DNA of 64,000 bases from Marthasterias glacialis (taxonomy: Eukaryota; Echinodermata; Asteroidea; Forcipulatida; Asteriidae), in assembly GCA_911728455.2 (NCBI GenBank), contig OU452225.1, forward strand, positions 5,626,852-5,690,851, in the 5' to 3' direction. Shown in pieces: positions 44,526-55,941 of the stretch. Both the position numbers and the translations under genes were made by a program. Under the pieces are notes generated by a model. It was not told the origin of the DNA and searched no databases. It was given only the letters and a program-made list of their open reading frames with translations. Every line of letters begins with the position of its first letter. Position 1 is the stretch's first letter.

Positions 44526-47500
44526 CTACTGATCTGTACGCCAGTCCGACTCAAATTCCATTATCCCACGAAGGAGGGCTACAATCTTGGGAGCGACGGT
44601 AGATTTCTTTTTCTTTTTGCCTCCATTCTTTGCATTTACTGGCCCCTCTGGGTTGATGCCGATCAGTTCCCTGAAAATACGAGAAAAGAAAATTTATCTT
44701 GCATAAGAATCTGCACATTTCTAAATATAGCAGTACTCAAAGGTCCAGTTGCCACAGAGGGTACAATACACCACCAAAAAGTTGGGGGGGGGGTGTATTG
44801 AACAATGAGAATTCTGAAAGTAAGGAATACCATAGGTAGAGATGCTTTCCAGTATCCCCCTACACTATATGCCCTGGTCAGCATTTAGGAACTCGTCATT
44901 TTTGTCAGATACTGTCCTAGGATTAATTACCTTGGCAAGAGGAATTTTAACAAATCAATATGGTCACCAGAGGTGATCGTCTACTAATAAAATTAACAAC
45001 AAGGGGTACTGCGATATAGAACATAATTTCATTATGTCCGTGTGTGACCCCGACAGGCCTAATGAATTCATCACGTCCTCGCGACACAATGTCACATCAC
45101 TACGTCATCGCCTGGACAGAGACCGACGTGCCATCATAAAATATGACGTCACGTCTCATCGTCTGCCAGTGGCCACGCTTATTGCGTCACGTCACGATGT
45201 CACCAGGGTAATGACACTGTGACGTCACTGGGTACTTGGGGAATGTGTAGCACGATGCCATGGCATCATCGAGGTCACCACTGGTCATGTTGTGCATCAG
45301 TCATCACGCTCTTTCAAGTGCGAACAAACTTTGTAGCAATAACAGTGAAACCTATGAAAAGTTAGTAAACAAACTCACCTTTGGATAAACTCCATTGTGA
45401 CAGCCGCCTCTGGTGGGTACTCCAAAGAAAGCGTGTAAAAGCATGAGAAGAGGCTTATGACAGCTTCACAGAAGGTGGCGATTCGATCATTGACAACGGA
45501 CCCCTCTATTACGAGGTAGAACAGGTTCCGGGCCTGAAAGATGTCTTCCCTTGATCCTAAAATAAGAGGGAAAAAAAGTGGTACATGTACATGAAGCGAC
45601 TAGTGATGAGGGCCAGACATATGACATCGGATGCAATGCTGCTGGTAAAGGCTCACCCAGGACATCCTGGTTGAGGAAGCTGAAATCTCAAGCCAAAAAA
45701 CCTGAAACTGAGAAGAACCTTAAACAATGTGAAAATCACACAGACCCCCAATCAGTAAGATTTCTCAATGATGCAAGCCAAATCCACCATGTCCAACAAC
45801 TTTTGGTTTTCAATCTTTCCATCCAAACCTGAATTCATACAATTTAAAACTCTAATGCCTGTTGGCGTTAGTCACAAAACTCACCAATGATTGCAATGAA
45901 TGGAGTATGAGGCTTCAGTTTGTCACCGTCAATCTTCTGCTTATTACCATCAACCTGAAATAATGACAATTAGATATTTAGAACATAACTGATGCGGATA
46001 ACTGCTGAGGTTGGGAGAGGTGGGCATGACCCCTTGGCCAGAGCAATTCCCCATGTCACTTTCATCATAGTCGACACCCTTATCACTGCAACAGGACAGG
46101 TGTTGTCAATACCAACACTCTCTCTAACCCGGTTAAAATTTCCCACTCACTACTACCAGGACATTGTAAAAGAACAGTATCCTATCTACAGCGGTACACA
46201 AGTTTGTTCACCTGACATTCCAGATTGAGCAACAAAATCCACTGAGTTGTTCTTGAGGTTTTAAGATACTGGTTCTGCTTCCAAATGACATAATTGTCAG
46301 CACCATTCTGTATCTTCATGGACTGCTCAGTGACCAGCACAGTGGGGTGGATTGTAGCTTTTACTGGATGGGGCCTGACCATTCACTAGAAGGGTTGGTA
46401 CAAGGGCTGGCCAGCAAATATCAAAATGGTGCCAGCAATAGCATGTATGTTATTGGGGAGCAGAACCAGTGATAATTTGCTCAGTAGTCATTGTGATCCA
46501 AGGCAAATCATGGGAGAAGGGGCATCCATTTAGTATGTATGCATTGGAGGGGGGGGGGGTGTATGAAAATTAATGCAATTTTGCGTACTCGAATGCACTT
46601 GCTGTGCATTATTTTGTATGTGAAATGCATACAAATGGAGGGGGGAGGGGTCCAAAAACTTGGTAAAATGTGCGTACATAGTAAACGAATGGCCCCTATT
46701 AGGTGACTACTTACTCCATAGAAGCGAAACAGCTTATCTTCTTCATCTTCGAAATAGTTAAGGAGCAGGAAAAAAACACCTTGGCATTGAGGGTCGGTTG
46801 ACTTTGTCTCCTCCACCTCGGCCTTTATGACACGAATCCACTGCTTCAGATCCCCAGACTTCCTTTTGTGTGGCCCTGACAAAACGTACTCGTAAATACG
46901 ACTACCCTTGTTCCTGGCATGAAGCGACTCCTCCATAGCAGAGTGTGGATTTATGTCAGTGAGCACATGGAAATGGTGGACAAGACACTTGTAGGTTAAG
47001 AGAAAAGGCCACTCCTTATTGAGTTCAACAATAGGCATGCCACTGCAAATATCTTTGCGCTGGAGAGAGTACGTGTCAGTCATTAGCTTCATCACTTCCT
47101 CAACGTCACCATCTGGTAGCTCTTTCAGCTTCTGCAGCTGTTTTTTCTTCTCCATCTGGGCATTCAACTCGTCTTCATTTGAACAGTCTGGCAACCACAT
47201 GCCCTCTTTGCAGCCATACATATCGAAGTCAGCAGTACTCTCCGTGCTGTCATCTGAAGCTTTTGACCGCAGCACCTCAGCTTTACGTTTGCGAATCTTA
47301 TGAGTCTCATTGTAAATGCGATTCTCTATTCCAGAGAAGAGAGACTGGTACCCATTGCCCAGTTTGGTTCCTCCAATACCCCTGTCTTCAAAGGAGCAAG
47401 GGTATCTGTCACAAATGGCTTTGGCAGCCTTGCGAATGGCTCCACGTGTAGTAACTCCCACTCCCATCATTTCATCACTGACAATTCGCTTAACTTCACG

Positions 47501-48543
47501 TGTCTCTGAGGCAGTAAGGCACTTGCGACTGGCACACTTTTTCATCACAGTGCGCGAGAATTTATGCCATGGGATGCTGAAATCCGATTTGACTGGTTCA
47601 GGAGTAGAGCACCAGCTGGTTTCTTCAGGATCAGTCTCGGTAATGGTGCTTGGTGAGGACATGGAACTTTCCAACTGAATTCTTTCATCGAGATCTGTGC
47701 CAGAGGTAGCAGCCAATCCTGAAAAAATAGTGACAAATCTATAAAACCAACAATATAATAAGAAGCCCATGGGCCTAGCGCTCGCTAACAGTTAGCTGTG
47801 ATGGGTAGGATCCATGAGGAATCTAACGTTAGCATTTGGAGATTGGATCTTCAGGTGATGAATGAAATCCACAAAAAGACTTCTCACTAGCCTGGTATCA
47901 ACATAAATGAGCCTTCAACAAACTCAAGGAAATTTCACACTGAAATCTTTAAATCTTGCAGACTGACCAGCTAGCTAACTAGAAACCTACCAACAACATG
48001 TACCTACCACCAGCCACAAACCCCATAGCTCTTAACTTATCCCCTCCACCACAACCACCTTGCCACTGTCCCCTGATTTTTAAGCTCAATAAATTCGATC
48101 TGAGTCAGACTGCATGCATTTAAGGAAGCCACACTGTGCTATTTTGTTTTAATCCAAACATTTGAGGGGCATGAAAGATGACATTAAGTTGATGATTGGT
48201 ACAGCTATTGTAGCCTAGTTTAGTTCAATCCCACCCTTAGTGATAGTTGTCGCCCACTCACCACAGAACAACTTATTTTGTAAAGCCCCTTTACCACATT
48301 TACTGGTAGTAGGACTGGAGAAGCCATGCCATGCTTACTTTCAGAAATAGCAGCCAAAAGTTTCCTTCTTCGTAACGGTTTTAGAAAGTGCAGGTCATCC
48401 TCTGTAGCATGCTGCAGATATTCAACTTCGTCACATCCAAGTTTGTCAACAAGTTCAATCCTGATCTCTCGAAGATTATCATCGTCCAAAGTAGGGAAAA
48501 CCTGTGACAGGAACTGCGTTAACTCCGCTGCCTCCTTGTCCAT
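44526..48543 (-). CDS. SAM-domain protein (SAMD3-like), 5 exons, transposon-borne
   Basis: Minus-strand exons: 48543-48339 (start ATG), 47718-46715, 45954-45885, 45556-45379 and 44670-44526 (stop TAG). Junctions are GT/AG and in phase, giving 533 residues with no stop. Residues 1-68 form a SAM-like helical domain (LTQFLSQVFPTLDDDNLREI, DEVEYLQHATEDDLHFLKPL), likely for protein-protein contact. The middle has a basic stretch (KIRKRKAEVLRSKAS). The C-terminal half (FRFYG-VDGNKQKIDG, HTPFIAIIG, SLEYPPEAAVTMEFIQ) resembles proteins named SAMD3-like in fishes and invertebrates. An acceptor at 48552 shows a 5'-UTR intron. Its role in transposition is inferred only from location. Confidence 0.85.
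45030..45240. promoter_or_regulatory. cluster of TGACGTCA-like motifs
   Basis: About 200 bp in the last intron of the SAM-domain gene is packed with ACGTCA and GTCACG words, including TATGACGTCACG near 45142 and GTGACGTCACTG near 45220. CREB/ATF factors bind TGACGTCA. Regulatory function is speculative. Confidence 0.35.
46519..46696. mobile_element. 178-bp MITE in SAM-gene intron
   Basis: Inverted ends GGGGCATCCATTTAGTATGT and (complement) GGGGCCATTCGTTTACTATG. It begins only 18 bp after the donor of the 1,004-nt exon. Because of this element, the open frame appears to run on past the true exon end. Confidence 0.8.
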
Positions 48544-48551
48544 TTTGCTTT

Positions 48552-49099
48552 CTGAAACAGCAGACAGAAGGCTAAACTTCATCAGGATTAAAATGTATTT
48601 TTGAAATGTTACAACCACATTTGCCAATACAATGTCTTGCAATCAATAAAAGATGTTTTTTCCTGACATCTAATAAATCACAAAACCTGAAGCAGGCATC
48701 TCTAATAGAGGTTGAAATCATCACAATTTACGAATGGGGAGAAAAGGATATGGCAGACTAGGAGAGTAAAAATCAGTGTTCTCCACGGCCTTAAATTTTG
48801 GCAAGGCGGCCCGCCCTGCTAAAATCCCCATGGAGAACAATAACAAAATTGTTGAAATAGTTCCATATAAGAAGTTCACTTGTCACCCTGTGTACAAACT
48901 CTATGATACTGTTCTGAAAAATTCCAAGTGTTTTCTAAGAAAATGCTTATATTTTCTCAACGATAAAATTCACTTTTATGACATGTAATTACTTTTCTGG
49001 GGGCTTATACTGTAGGTCACTACAGGGGACAACTATATGCCAAATTTTGACTACCAGTATTGACTTCATTTCAAACAAATTTACCCCACACATCTAAGT
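48552..49099. other. spacer between the two transposon genes
   Basis: About 550 bp between the transposase stop and the SAM coding start. It includes a small hairpin-like segment (GTTCTCCACGG near 48778 and CCATGGAGAAC near 48828). No separate gene is seen. Confidence 0.5.
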
Positions 49100-51937
49100 T
49101 CAATGTTCTTCATCAATGAAACAGATGGAATGCTTCAGGGCAATGCACTTTCTGTGATGAACAGTGTAGGCATGGAGAGGCTGGGTATCTAAAAGTTGCC
49201 GCCTGTCAAGGCATTTCAAGTTGGATTCAGGTGCTCCATGACCTGATGCTTCAAGTAACTCATACACTCCAAGTGCAGGGTCGTAACTGCTTTTTATGAC
49301 CGAGACAAGAAAATGGCATGTACCAGAATCATCACTGCCCAACATGAATGATTGAATGAGACCAAAGCTGAGATGGAATCGATCCACACCAGTCTGATTG
49401 ATAATGATATACTCCCCTTTGCAATAATGAATGCCATCAATATCAACTGAGTCAGAGATGTGAACATCACCATCAATATGTACCCCACATTTCTCCACAG
49501 CAGAATTCAAAGAAAGAGCATACAGATGGGAATAGAATGGAATAGATCTTTCAGCCGAAATGCCATTACTGAAATACTGGCCATGTCTACAAAAAGCTTG
49601 CAGAAGCTGATGTTTTTCAGCTAATGATTTTGTAATATTGATAAAATTGGCACAGTGGCGAGCATGAGATTTTAAGTAAGAATGTTTACTTTCAAACCTC
49701 AGGGTCCATGCTCTGATCAATGGACCACATTTCAGGATCAGCTCAGGATAGTGTCGCAGGTAGTGGTGTTTTGGTCTAAGCTTGACCAAAGGAAATGCTT
49801 CTTTTCTATCCAGCAAATACTCATCAATCAAAGACTGAAGAGACAAGACTTGCCCACGTGAGATTTTTTGGGAGCAAACTAACTGAACGACCTCTCTAAG
49901 GCGCAGTATCAGTTGCCAGGATTGATCTTCTGGCTCCTGAACAACAGCGTGTAGAAAGAATGGAAGATTTCTCAAAAGGCACCAGTTCTCAACAGCATGG
50001 CCTGATATTTTTTCCCCTGAGCTGTTAATTTCTGGGGGTTTATCATTTGCATCGAAACCTTTCAACTGAGTCCTTTTCATGGTTCTATTCAGATATTCAT
50101 ATGAGAACCATTTTTTCTTCACTAGGTCCTTAATGAATAGTGCCAAATCATATCTAATAATGCCTTCAAAGAGGTCATGGCCTAAACAAGGAGGCAAGCC
50201 CGGATTACATACATGAAAATACCTGAGGCTATTGAAGACAGAAGCCTTCTTAATTCCCTTGAATCGCCCTTCGTGGTTTTCGAGGTTGGTGATGGCTGCC
50301 TCATAATTGTCAACTGTTCTAAGTTCTGCATTATTGAGAGGGTTTTCTTGGAACTCAGCTTGCGTGATCAGGCAAAATCGGCACATGTAAGGATGTGAAG
50401 AGAAGTTCTCACAAAACCCCCCAATACAATGGCTACCCAAATTATCCCCAAGAATAAAAAGAACAGAACTGGGTACATTTTGCTTGCCTCCAATTTTCAA
50501 TCCATTTTCTTCTATATCCTGCAAGTCAGACACCAGCCTCTGAAAAACCATGTCCATGCCAAAGTATTTGAAGTCCTTCTCTCTGCAGAGAAGCACCAAC
50601 TGCATTGGCTCAATTTTAGACCGATTCTGAGGGAGTAAATTCCCAAAAGTTGCATAGACTGCCAGAATTTTGTGCTTATTTTTGGCTGATCCGAGAGGAT
50701 TGACAATCTCAAACGCGTCCTGGTAAAGAAGAATAGGCACAGCATCAGCATGTTTTCCAAACAGTTCATGTTTTTGGAAAACCTCTCCACAATGAAAATC
50801 TTCATAAATGTCACTAGCAAAATTTCTTTTCATTTGGTGTTGCTTCTGCACTGATGAATCTTGAAAGAAGGACTCAACTGTCTCTCTTATGGGGACATAC
50901 TGATAATGCCTTTCTAAATTCTTCCCATCTCTACCTAAACGTACTGATACTGGGGCAATAAAATTCAGATTTTTTTTGTAGAATTTCTTTCTGCAGTAAT
51001 TTGACCTCAAAGTACCATCATGGCTGTTGTGCACTAAGTGAAAGAGATCACTGCTGAAAACTTCGTTGACTATAAGGGGGATTCGGTCAAGAGCTATGCC
51101 CTCTTCTTCAAGATTTTTTTTCAATTGCAACTGCAACTGCTCTTGGCTAATATCATGGAAATTGCAAACACCTGTAACAATTTTCTGTAAAGTGGACTGG
51201 GGTATATGCTGCTTGGATTCAAGCCCCAAATAAAACAAAGCTACACTTTCAAGAAACACATCATCAGACAAACTTTCATCAGAAGTTTCATCATCCTCAA
51301 CTGCAGGAAGTTGCTGCTGTACTTCCAAGTTGTTGCCTTCAGTGTCTATGTTGCAATCATTAGCTGTGCACTCCACAGAGGGAGACATGACGGAAGAACC
51401 ACTTTCTGTGGCCAAATTTGACATCACTGGTTTGCATGGCAAAGTGGGATGAATACGAGACAAATGTGAAGTCAAGGAAGATATGACCCTATACTCTGAA
51501 GTGCAACCTTTGTAAGGGCAGGTAACTACAGCTCCCTTCTGGATGTGCTGCTTTATGTGAGCCAGCAACACACTGTATTGGCCACAAGACATCTTACAGT
51601 GAGTGCATGTTAAATTCACCAATTCATCCTCTGAGCCCAACTGCCCAAGTTGACCATCATGGGGACATTGACTACTGGTAGTGGTAGTACTAGTCATGCT
51701 AGTAGAAATAGAACTGCAGGCCTCTGATGTTTTCTCAGTGATACTGTGCGAAACCCTATAGTTAGAGTGATCTCGTGAGAGATGGGAAGTGAAGCTTTCA
51801 TAAACCCTAAATGCCCTGGTACAGCCAGGCACACCACAGGGAAAACTGGAGTTATTAATGTACCTATGAATAGCATAATGGTGAGAATAATTTTTGGGTG
51901 AGTTTGATCTGTAATGGCAGTGATGACACTTGTACAT
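49100..51937 (-). CDS. C2H2 zinc-finger / Tnp2-like transposase, 945 aa
   Basis: A single uninterrupted ORF. Four C2H2 fingers: YKCHHCHYR...HHYAIH (2-24), PCGVPGCTRAF...H (33-57), CTHCKMSC...H (111-131) and CPYKGCTSEYR...H (140-163). These are likely the DNA-binding part. An acidic linker (DDETSDESLSDD) follows. The second half has LLYQDAFEIVNPLGS (candidate catalytic D407), ILGDNLGSH (D498), a CRFC pair (519-522) and PPCLGHDLFEGI (HDLFEG at 587-592). It also has RPKHHYLRHYPEL and FESKHSYLKSH further on. This arrangement recalls animal CACTA/EnSpm transposases. Which residues form the DDE/D triad is inferred. Confidence 0.8.
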   Translation of the reverse strand: MYKCHHCHYRSNSPKNYSHHYAIHRYINNSSFPCGVPGCTRAFRVYESFTSHLSRDHSNYRVSHSITEKTSEACSSISTSMTSTTTTSSQCPHDGQLGQLGSEDELVNLTCTHCKMSCGQYSVLLAHIKQHIQKGAVVTCPYKGCTSEYRVISSLTSHLSRIHPTLPCKPVMSNLATESGSSVMSPSVECTANDCNIDTEGNNLEVQQQLPAVEDDETSDESLSDDVFLESVALFYLGLESKQHIPQSTLQKIVTGVCNFHDISQEQLQLQLKKNLEEEGIALDRIPLIVNEVFSSDLFHLVHNSHDGTLRSNYCRKKFYKKNLNFIAPVSVRLGRDGKNLERHYQYVPIRETVESFFQDSSVQKQHQMKRNFASDIYEDFHCGEVFQKHELFGKHADAVPILLYQDAFEIVNPLGSAKNKHKILAVYATFGNLLPQNRSKIEPMQLVLLCREKDFKYFGMDMVFQRLVSDLQDIEENGLKIGGKQNVPSSVLFILGDNLGSHCIGGFCENFSSHPYMCRFCLITQAEFQENPLNNAELRTVDNYEAAITNLENHEGRFKGIKKASVFNSLRYFHVCNPGLPPCLGHDLFEGIIRYDLALFIKDLVKKKWFSYEYLNRTMKRTQLKGFDANDKPPEINSSGEKISGHAVENWCLLRNLPFFLHAVVQEPEDQSWQLILRLREVVQLVCSQKISRGQVLSLQSLIDEYLLDRKEAFPLVKLRPKHHYLRHYPELILKCGPLIRAWTLRFESKHSYLKSHARHCANFINITKSLAEKHQLLQAFCRHGQYFSNGISAERSIPFYSHLYALSLNSAVEKCGVHIDGDVHISDSVDIDGIHYCKGEYIIINQTGVDRFHLSFGLIQSFMLGSDDSGTCHFLVSVIKSSYDPALGVYELLEASGHGAPESNLKCLDRRQLLDTQPLHAYTVHHRKCIALKHSICFIDEEH

Positions 51938-54129
51938 ACTTACAAAGTCAAGAAAAAGCCACTGATTGAAATTTTATGACGCATGCAGGGACCCAAGGAA
52001 GCACACAGTAACCTGAAAGTGAAAGAAAAAGAACAAATGTCAAAAATTTGCAGAAGGCCACCCCCATCCCTAACACTCATGACACTAGTTAGTAATTCAA
52101 TTATAATTCAATTTACTTTATTGTCCACTTTAAAAATCAAACTGGAAAATTTACATGTCTAAAAGTGATTAAGAGCTCCAAACAAAGTACAAATACAAAA
52201 AAGATAAGATGTACAAAATTGCACTTAAAGATAGGCCTAATAAAATAAAATACAACCCATAAACACAGATATAAAAACTTGCAAAATAGAGCGGTGCATG
52301 AAAAAAATTTAAAAGGATTCCCCAGATTACAAAAACCCACTAGTTCTCCACCCTCCCCCCAGGCAAAATGACAAAATGAATGAAAACAAACCACCAAAAA
52401 ATACTTTGAAAATCTCAAAGAATGTGAATGAAACTTAAAAGTAGTAATATTAGGTTGCATGTACTACTACAGTACTACTAGGCCTTATAAATACGGCGCC
52501 TTCATGATTTGGCATCGGATTCATTTGACCATAAAAATATCCATGCTCAAGTTCAATCTAACATAAATATTTTACCATGGTGATAACCGAAACCCTCTTT
52601 TTCTGAATACCACATAAATTATGATTGATCACAATTTTGTTTCTACGACCCGATTGAGAGAGATTTTCACCCACCTGAAAAACAGCTTCAAACCGTCATG
52701 ACAGCTAAAGAGCATGCTGCTGGTTCCCACCGTCAACACGCGTGTCCGTGGACGAGGCGGGAATGTTCACCAGTTGGCCGGAGCTTGCAAACCACCGAAA
52801 CTTGGTAATGACGTCACGTCGCAACCAGTTCGGCGCGAATGACAAGTTATCTCACCAACTTGTGCCGTTACCAGCGTGCGTTTTGTATGGGATTCAATTG
52901 TAGTTGCATTGCGGGGTACCAGGCTATCTCTATTTACGAGCGACTGGTGGCGCTATTGAATTTTTTGAACTTTTGTGGACATGACACACAGAAAGCCAGC
53001 CGATAACACAACGATTCAGGGGTGCACCCCTGTAAATAAAACTCCTATTCAACCAACGCTAAATGATAAATATTCAAAAATATACGAAAAATACTTAGAA
53101 GTCTCTCAGTCTTTCGAAACAAAAAAACAAAATATGTGCAGTGACATCTTAAATTTAGTTTTCTTTTCTATTTTATTTTTATGGGGGTGGTTCCCAGGGT
53201 CCCGAGCTAAGCCCGCCAGAAAGGCGACAGACGTTAACCCGGAAGCAGCCATCTTGGGAGCAAAATAGGGCAACTTTTTCAGGGCCTGGCCCACCCAAAC
53301 CCCCAAATTGAGAGTCGGTAACCCCACGATACAAATAGTGGGCCATATTTCAACAATCCCTGAAATTTTCGACCCTCAAATCGGTCATTTACAGGAAAAT
53401 TTGAGGGCCTACAAATTATTAATGAGGCTCGCGCATTGATTTGATATCTATTTGCTGGTGTGCACCCGGAGATGACATGTCGACAAAATCAAGATGACGG
53501 CTTCCATAAGAAAACGCGTGTGTACAATAAACCTTTCTTTTGCAACGTCACTGGTTGGCAAACTAGTGTAGAAAACTATGGACAACCATCAGGGCAGAAC
53601 AAAAGCAAAATATCAAACGTTATGAAAATGTTTGAAACCGATTTAAAACAGTGCTCATAAATGAAAACGAACAAACCAACAACATGTTGCATAAGTTGTT
53701 TTTGAAAATGTCTAAAATTGTTAGTTTCAAAAAATTAAAACTTTTTTGTTAATTTCGGCCGCTCTTGCCAGCCAGCACTGTTTGTTGATCGACAATGGAA
53801 ACATACTGAAATTCTTGGATTATATGTATCGTCCGGGGTCGTCAAACGCCGATTCATCGAGTTCAAAGGAAAGTAGAAGTCACTTTTGGATTCAGATTTT
53901 GAAAATAATAGTGAACAGCGAGGACTTGGATGGTTAGCGTAGTTAGTTCTGATGAGGTGAGTGATGATGCAGATCAGCAAAATAATAATTGGCCCAACGT
54001 TAGACCTGATACTGTTCGTGGCAGGGGTCGTGGAATCGAAAAGCTGAGGATGTTCTGCGGTGGCATGCAGAAAAAGGATAATGTGCCAAATAATATTCCT
54101 TTTAGTTTTACTGGCCTAGTGTGACATTT
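51938..54129. other. 5' region of the transposon, no confirmed gene
   Basis: Upstream of the transposase start. A GC-richer, CpG-bearing stretch at about 52690-52960 contains TGACGTCACG and may be the promoter. Plus-strand open frames lie at 52975-53268 and 53460-53660, and one ending near 54122 contains NWPNVRPDTVRGRGRG. I cannot support these as genes. Confidence 0.4.
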
Positions 54130-55188
54130 GGTTCAAATCACAGAGCTTTTTATTTCAGAAAACTGTCCTAATTATAAAGTTATGCCAGCACTTGCACTTT
54201 TTTTAGCTGGACAAACAAAAACAGATCTTTCATTAAAAATGAAGATTCCTTTAATCTACGAAGCACTCTGTTTAATTACAGAAAATCAATATTGGGGTAT
54301 GACAGGAAACAATTATTATGTAAAAAACATTTTCCCCTTCTTTTTAGAAATCAGTTCTGTTAAATTGCAAAACAAAAATTACCACCTGTGTAAAGAACGT
54401 TTATTAACAAGAAAGTACTATCTGAAATTAACAAAATTTCCCGTTAAAATAACAGGAAATACGGCATTTCAAGTGAAATGAATAAAAAATTCTGTTAACA
54501 ACCAGTTATTTCGTTGCTTTCAGGAATTTTGCTGTAAAATTACTGATGGTCTTCGGCTGAATTGTTTCACAAATCAATCTTCTAAAAAACAGATCTTTCA
54601 CTAAAAATGATGGAGATTTCTTTAATCTACAAAGCACTCTGTTAAATTACAGAAAACCAATATTTGTGGTATGACAAGATAAAAATATTCTGTAAACAAA
54701 CAATTTTTCGTTCTTTTTCAGAAATCTATTCTGTTAAATTGCAAAAGAAAAATTACCACCTGTGTAAAGAACGTTCATTACAAAGAAAGAACTGTCTGAA
54801 ATTAACAAAATTTCCTGTTAAATAACAGGAAATACGGCATTTCAAGTGAAATGAATGAAAAATTCTGTTGAAAACCAGTCATTTCGTTGCTTTCAGGAAT
54901 TTCGCTGTAAAATTACTGATGGTCTTCGGCTAAATTGCTTCACAAATCAATCTTCTAAAAAACAGATCTTTCATTAAAAATGAAGATTACTTTAAATAAT
55001 ACGAAGCACTCTGTTAAATTACAGAAAATTTATATTTGGGGTCTGAAAGCATACAATTTTCTGTAAAAAAAAATATTTTTTTCTTATTTTATGAATTTGT
55101 TCTGTTAGATTGTCGAAAATTTCCAGTTAAAACAAATTACAGAATGATTCTGTAATTTTTTTTCTGTAAAATCTTCTGTTTTTTTTAA
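54130..55188. repeat. right subterminal tandem repeats
   Basis: Nearly three units of about 370 bp. The phrase CATTAAAAATGAAGATT (or close) recurs near 54231, 54600 and 54974; TTCTGTTAAATTGCAAAA recurs near 54356 and 54730. Short words CTGTTAA, TTACAG and AACAGG are shared with the left array. Confidence 0.88.
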
Positions 55189-55193
55189 CAGTG

Positions 55194-55856
55194 TGGGCCA
55201 GCTGTCTGGCTTTGTATTTTTTCTTTTCGTTTTTTATTGAGCCTGGATTACTTCAAGGGAAATTGTAATAATGGTTCTGTAATTGTATGTAGTCCATCGT
55301 ATTAGTCTGAAACAATCTCTGTGACCTATGGAATGATTATCAGCTTGAAAAATGGTTTAAGACAACTTTTACAAATACATGTACGTGTTACACTTGAAGG
55401 TTAAAAACCTCCAAATTATTACGAAATATAAACTAAACAACCACATCCCGGGAAGGAGAGATTCACCTCTACAATTTCTTATCACGATTAAGGCAATCGA
55501 AGTTTAAACCGATTTAGTGCAGTATTGTGCTTTCCTTGCACGTTGCTTAAAATCTGACATAGACAAAAGCAGTATTGGACAAAATGGGATGTAGGAAAGT
55601 TTGAAAATTAATAAATTAATAATAGTGTTAGTCTTGAGTTAACACATTAACGTCTCTATAGCAATAACTTAAAAAACCCGGATTTCTCTTTGCTTTTAAG
55701 GAGGAACTAAAACATGAGTATTTAATGATAAATATGCGATTTTGGTTTCCTGCCAATTTCCATATTTGTAATTTAAACAACAACTGAATCAATCACCAAT
55801 CGTTGGTCAACAATTTATTTTCAAGTTCCGTGTTTAATGAGGAGCGCTGTATTATC
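55194..55856. other. 5' flank of the second Tie-like gene
   Basis: About 660 bp between the transposon's right end and the TATA box. AT-rich. I see no exon. The transposon therefore sits immediately upstream of the second gene's promoter. Confidence 0.5.
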
Positions 55857-55865
55857 TTATATAAG
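55857..55865 (+). promoter_or_regulatory. TATA box of the second Tie-like gene
   Basis: TTATATAAG lies 55 bp upstream of the signal-peptide ATG. A start site near 55885-55890 would leave a 5' leader of about 30 nt. Confidence 0.55.
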
Positions 55866-55899
55866 TCGAGATTTGTCATTTTAGATAGACAGTCAGCAA

Positions 55900-55941
55900 A
55901 TGTCCATGGATACACAGTCATGGCGAAACAACTTCTTGTGA
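55900..55941 (+). other. upstream ORF overlapping the signal-peptide start
   Basis: ATG codons at 55900 and 55906 open a 13-codon frame (MSMDTQSWRNNFL) that ends at 55941. It overlaps the main ATG at 55920 in a different frame. If the leader starts near 55885 this uORF is included and could reduce translation. Confidence 0.4.

Larger units (their letters stand above)
41750..55193 (-). mobile_element. 13.4-kb CACTA/EnSpm-like transposon, apparently intact
   Basis: Left end CACTGTTGGAAATTTTC and right end TTTTTTAACAGTG; the reverse complement of the right end is CACTGTTAAAAAAAACAGAA. Both ends are followed by subterminal tandem arrays (about 120-130 bp and about 370 bp units) rich in CTGTTA, TTACAG and AAACAGAAA. 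The dinucleotide TG flanks each side, possibly the target duplication. Two minus-strand genes lie inside, each open over its full length: a zinc-finger/transposase-like ORF (49100-51937) and a SAM-domain gene (44526-48543). Ends plus genes support one unit. The superfamily name rests on the CACTG ends and on a HDLFEG motif recalled from Tnp2-like transposases. Confidence 0.78.

Noticed and set aside
46508-46714. C-terminal extension of the SAM-gene open frame (SSHLIGAIRLL...)
   Set aside because: It reads past a good GTAAGT donor into a MITE; splicing to 45954 gives a continuous family-like sequence.
47019-47678. Several plus-strand open frames opposite the SAM-domain exon
   Set aside because: Antisense shadows of the minus-strand coding exon.
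50213-51421. Plus-strand open frames within the transposase region
   Set aside because: Antisense shadows of the 945-codon minus-strand ORF.
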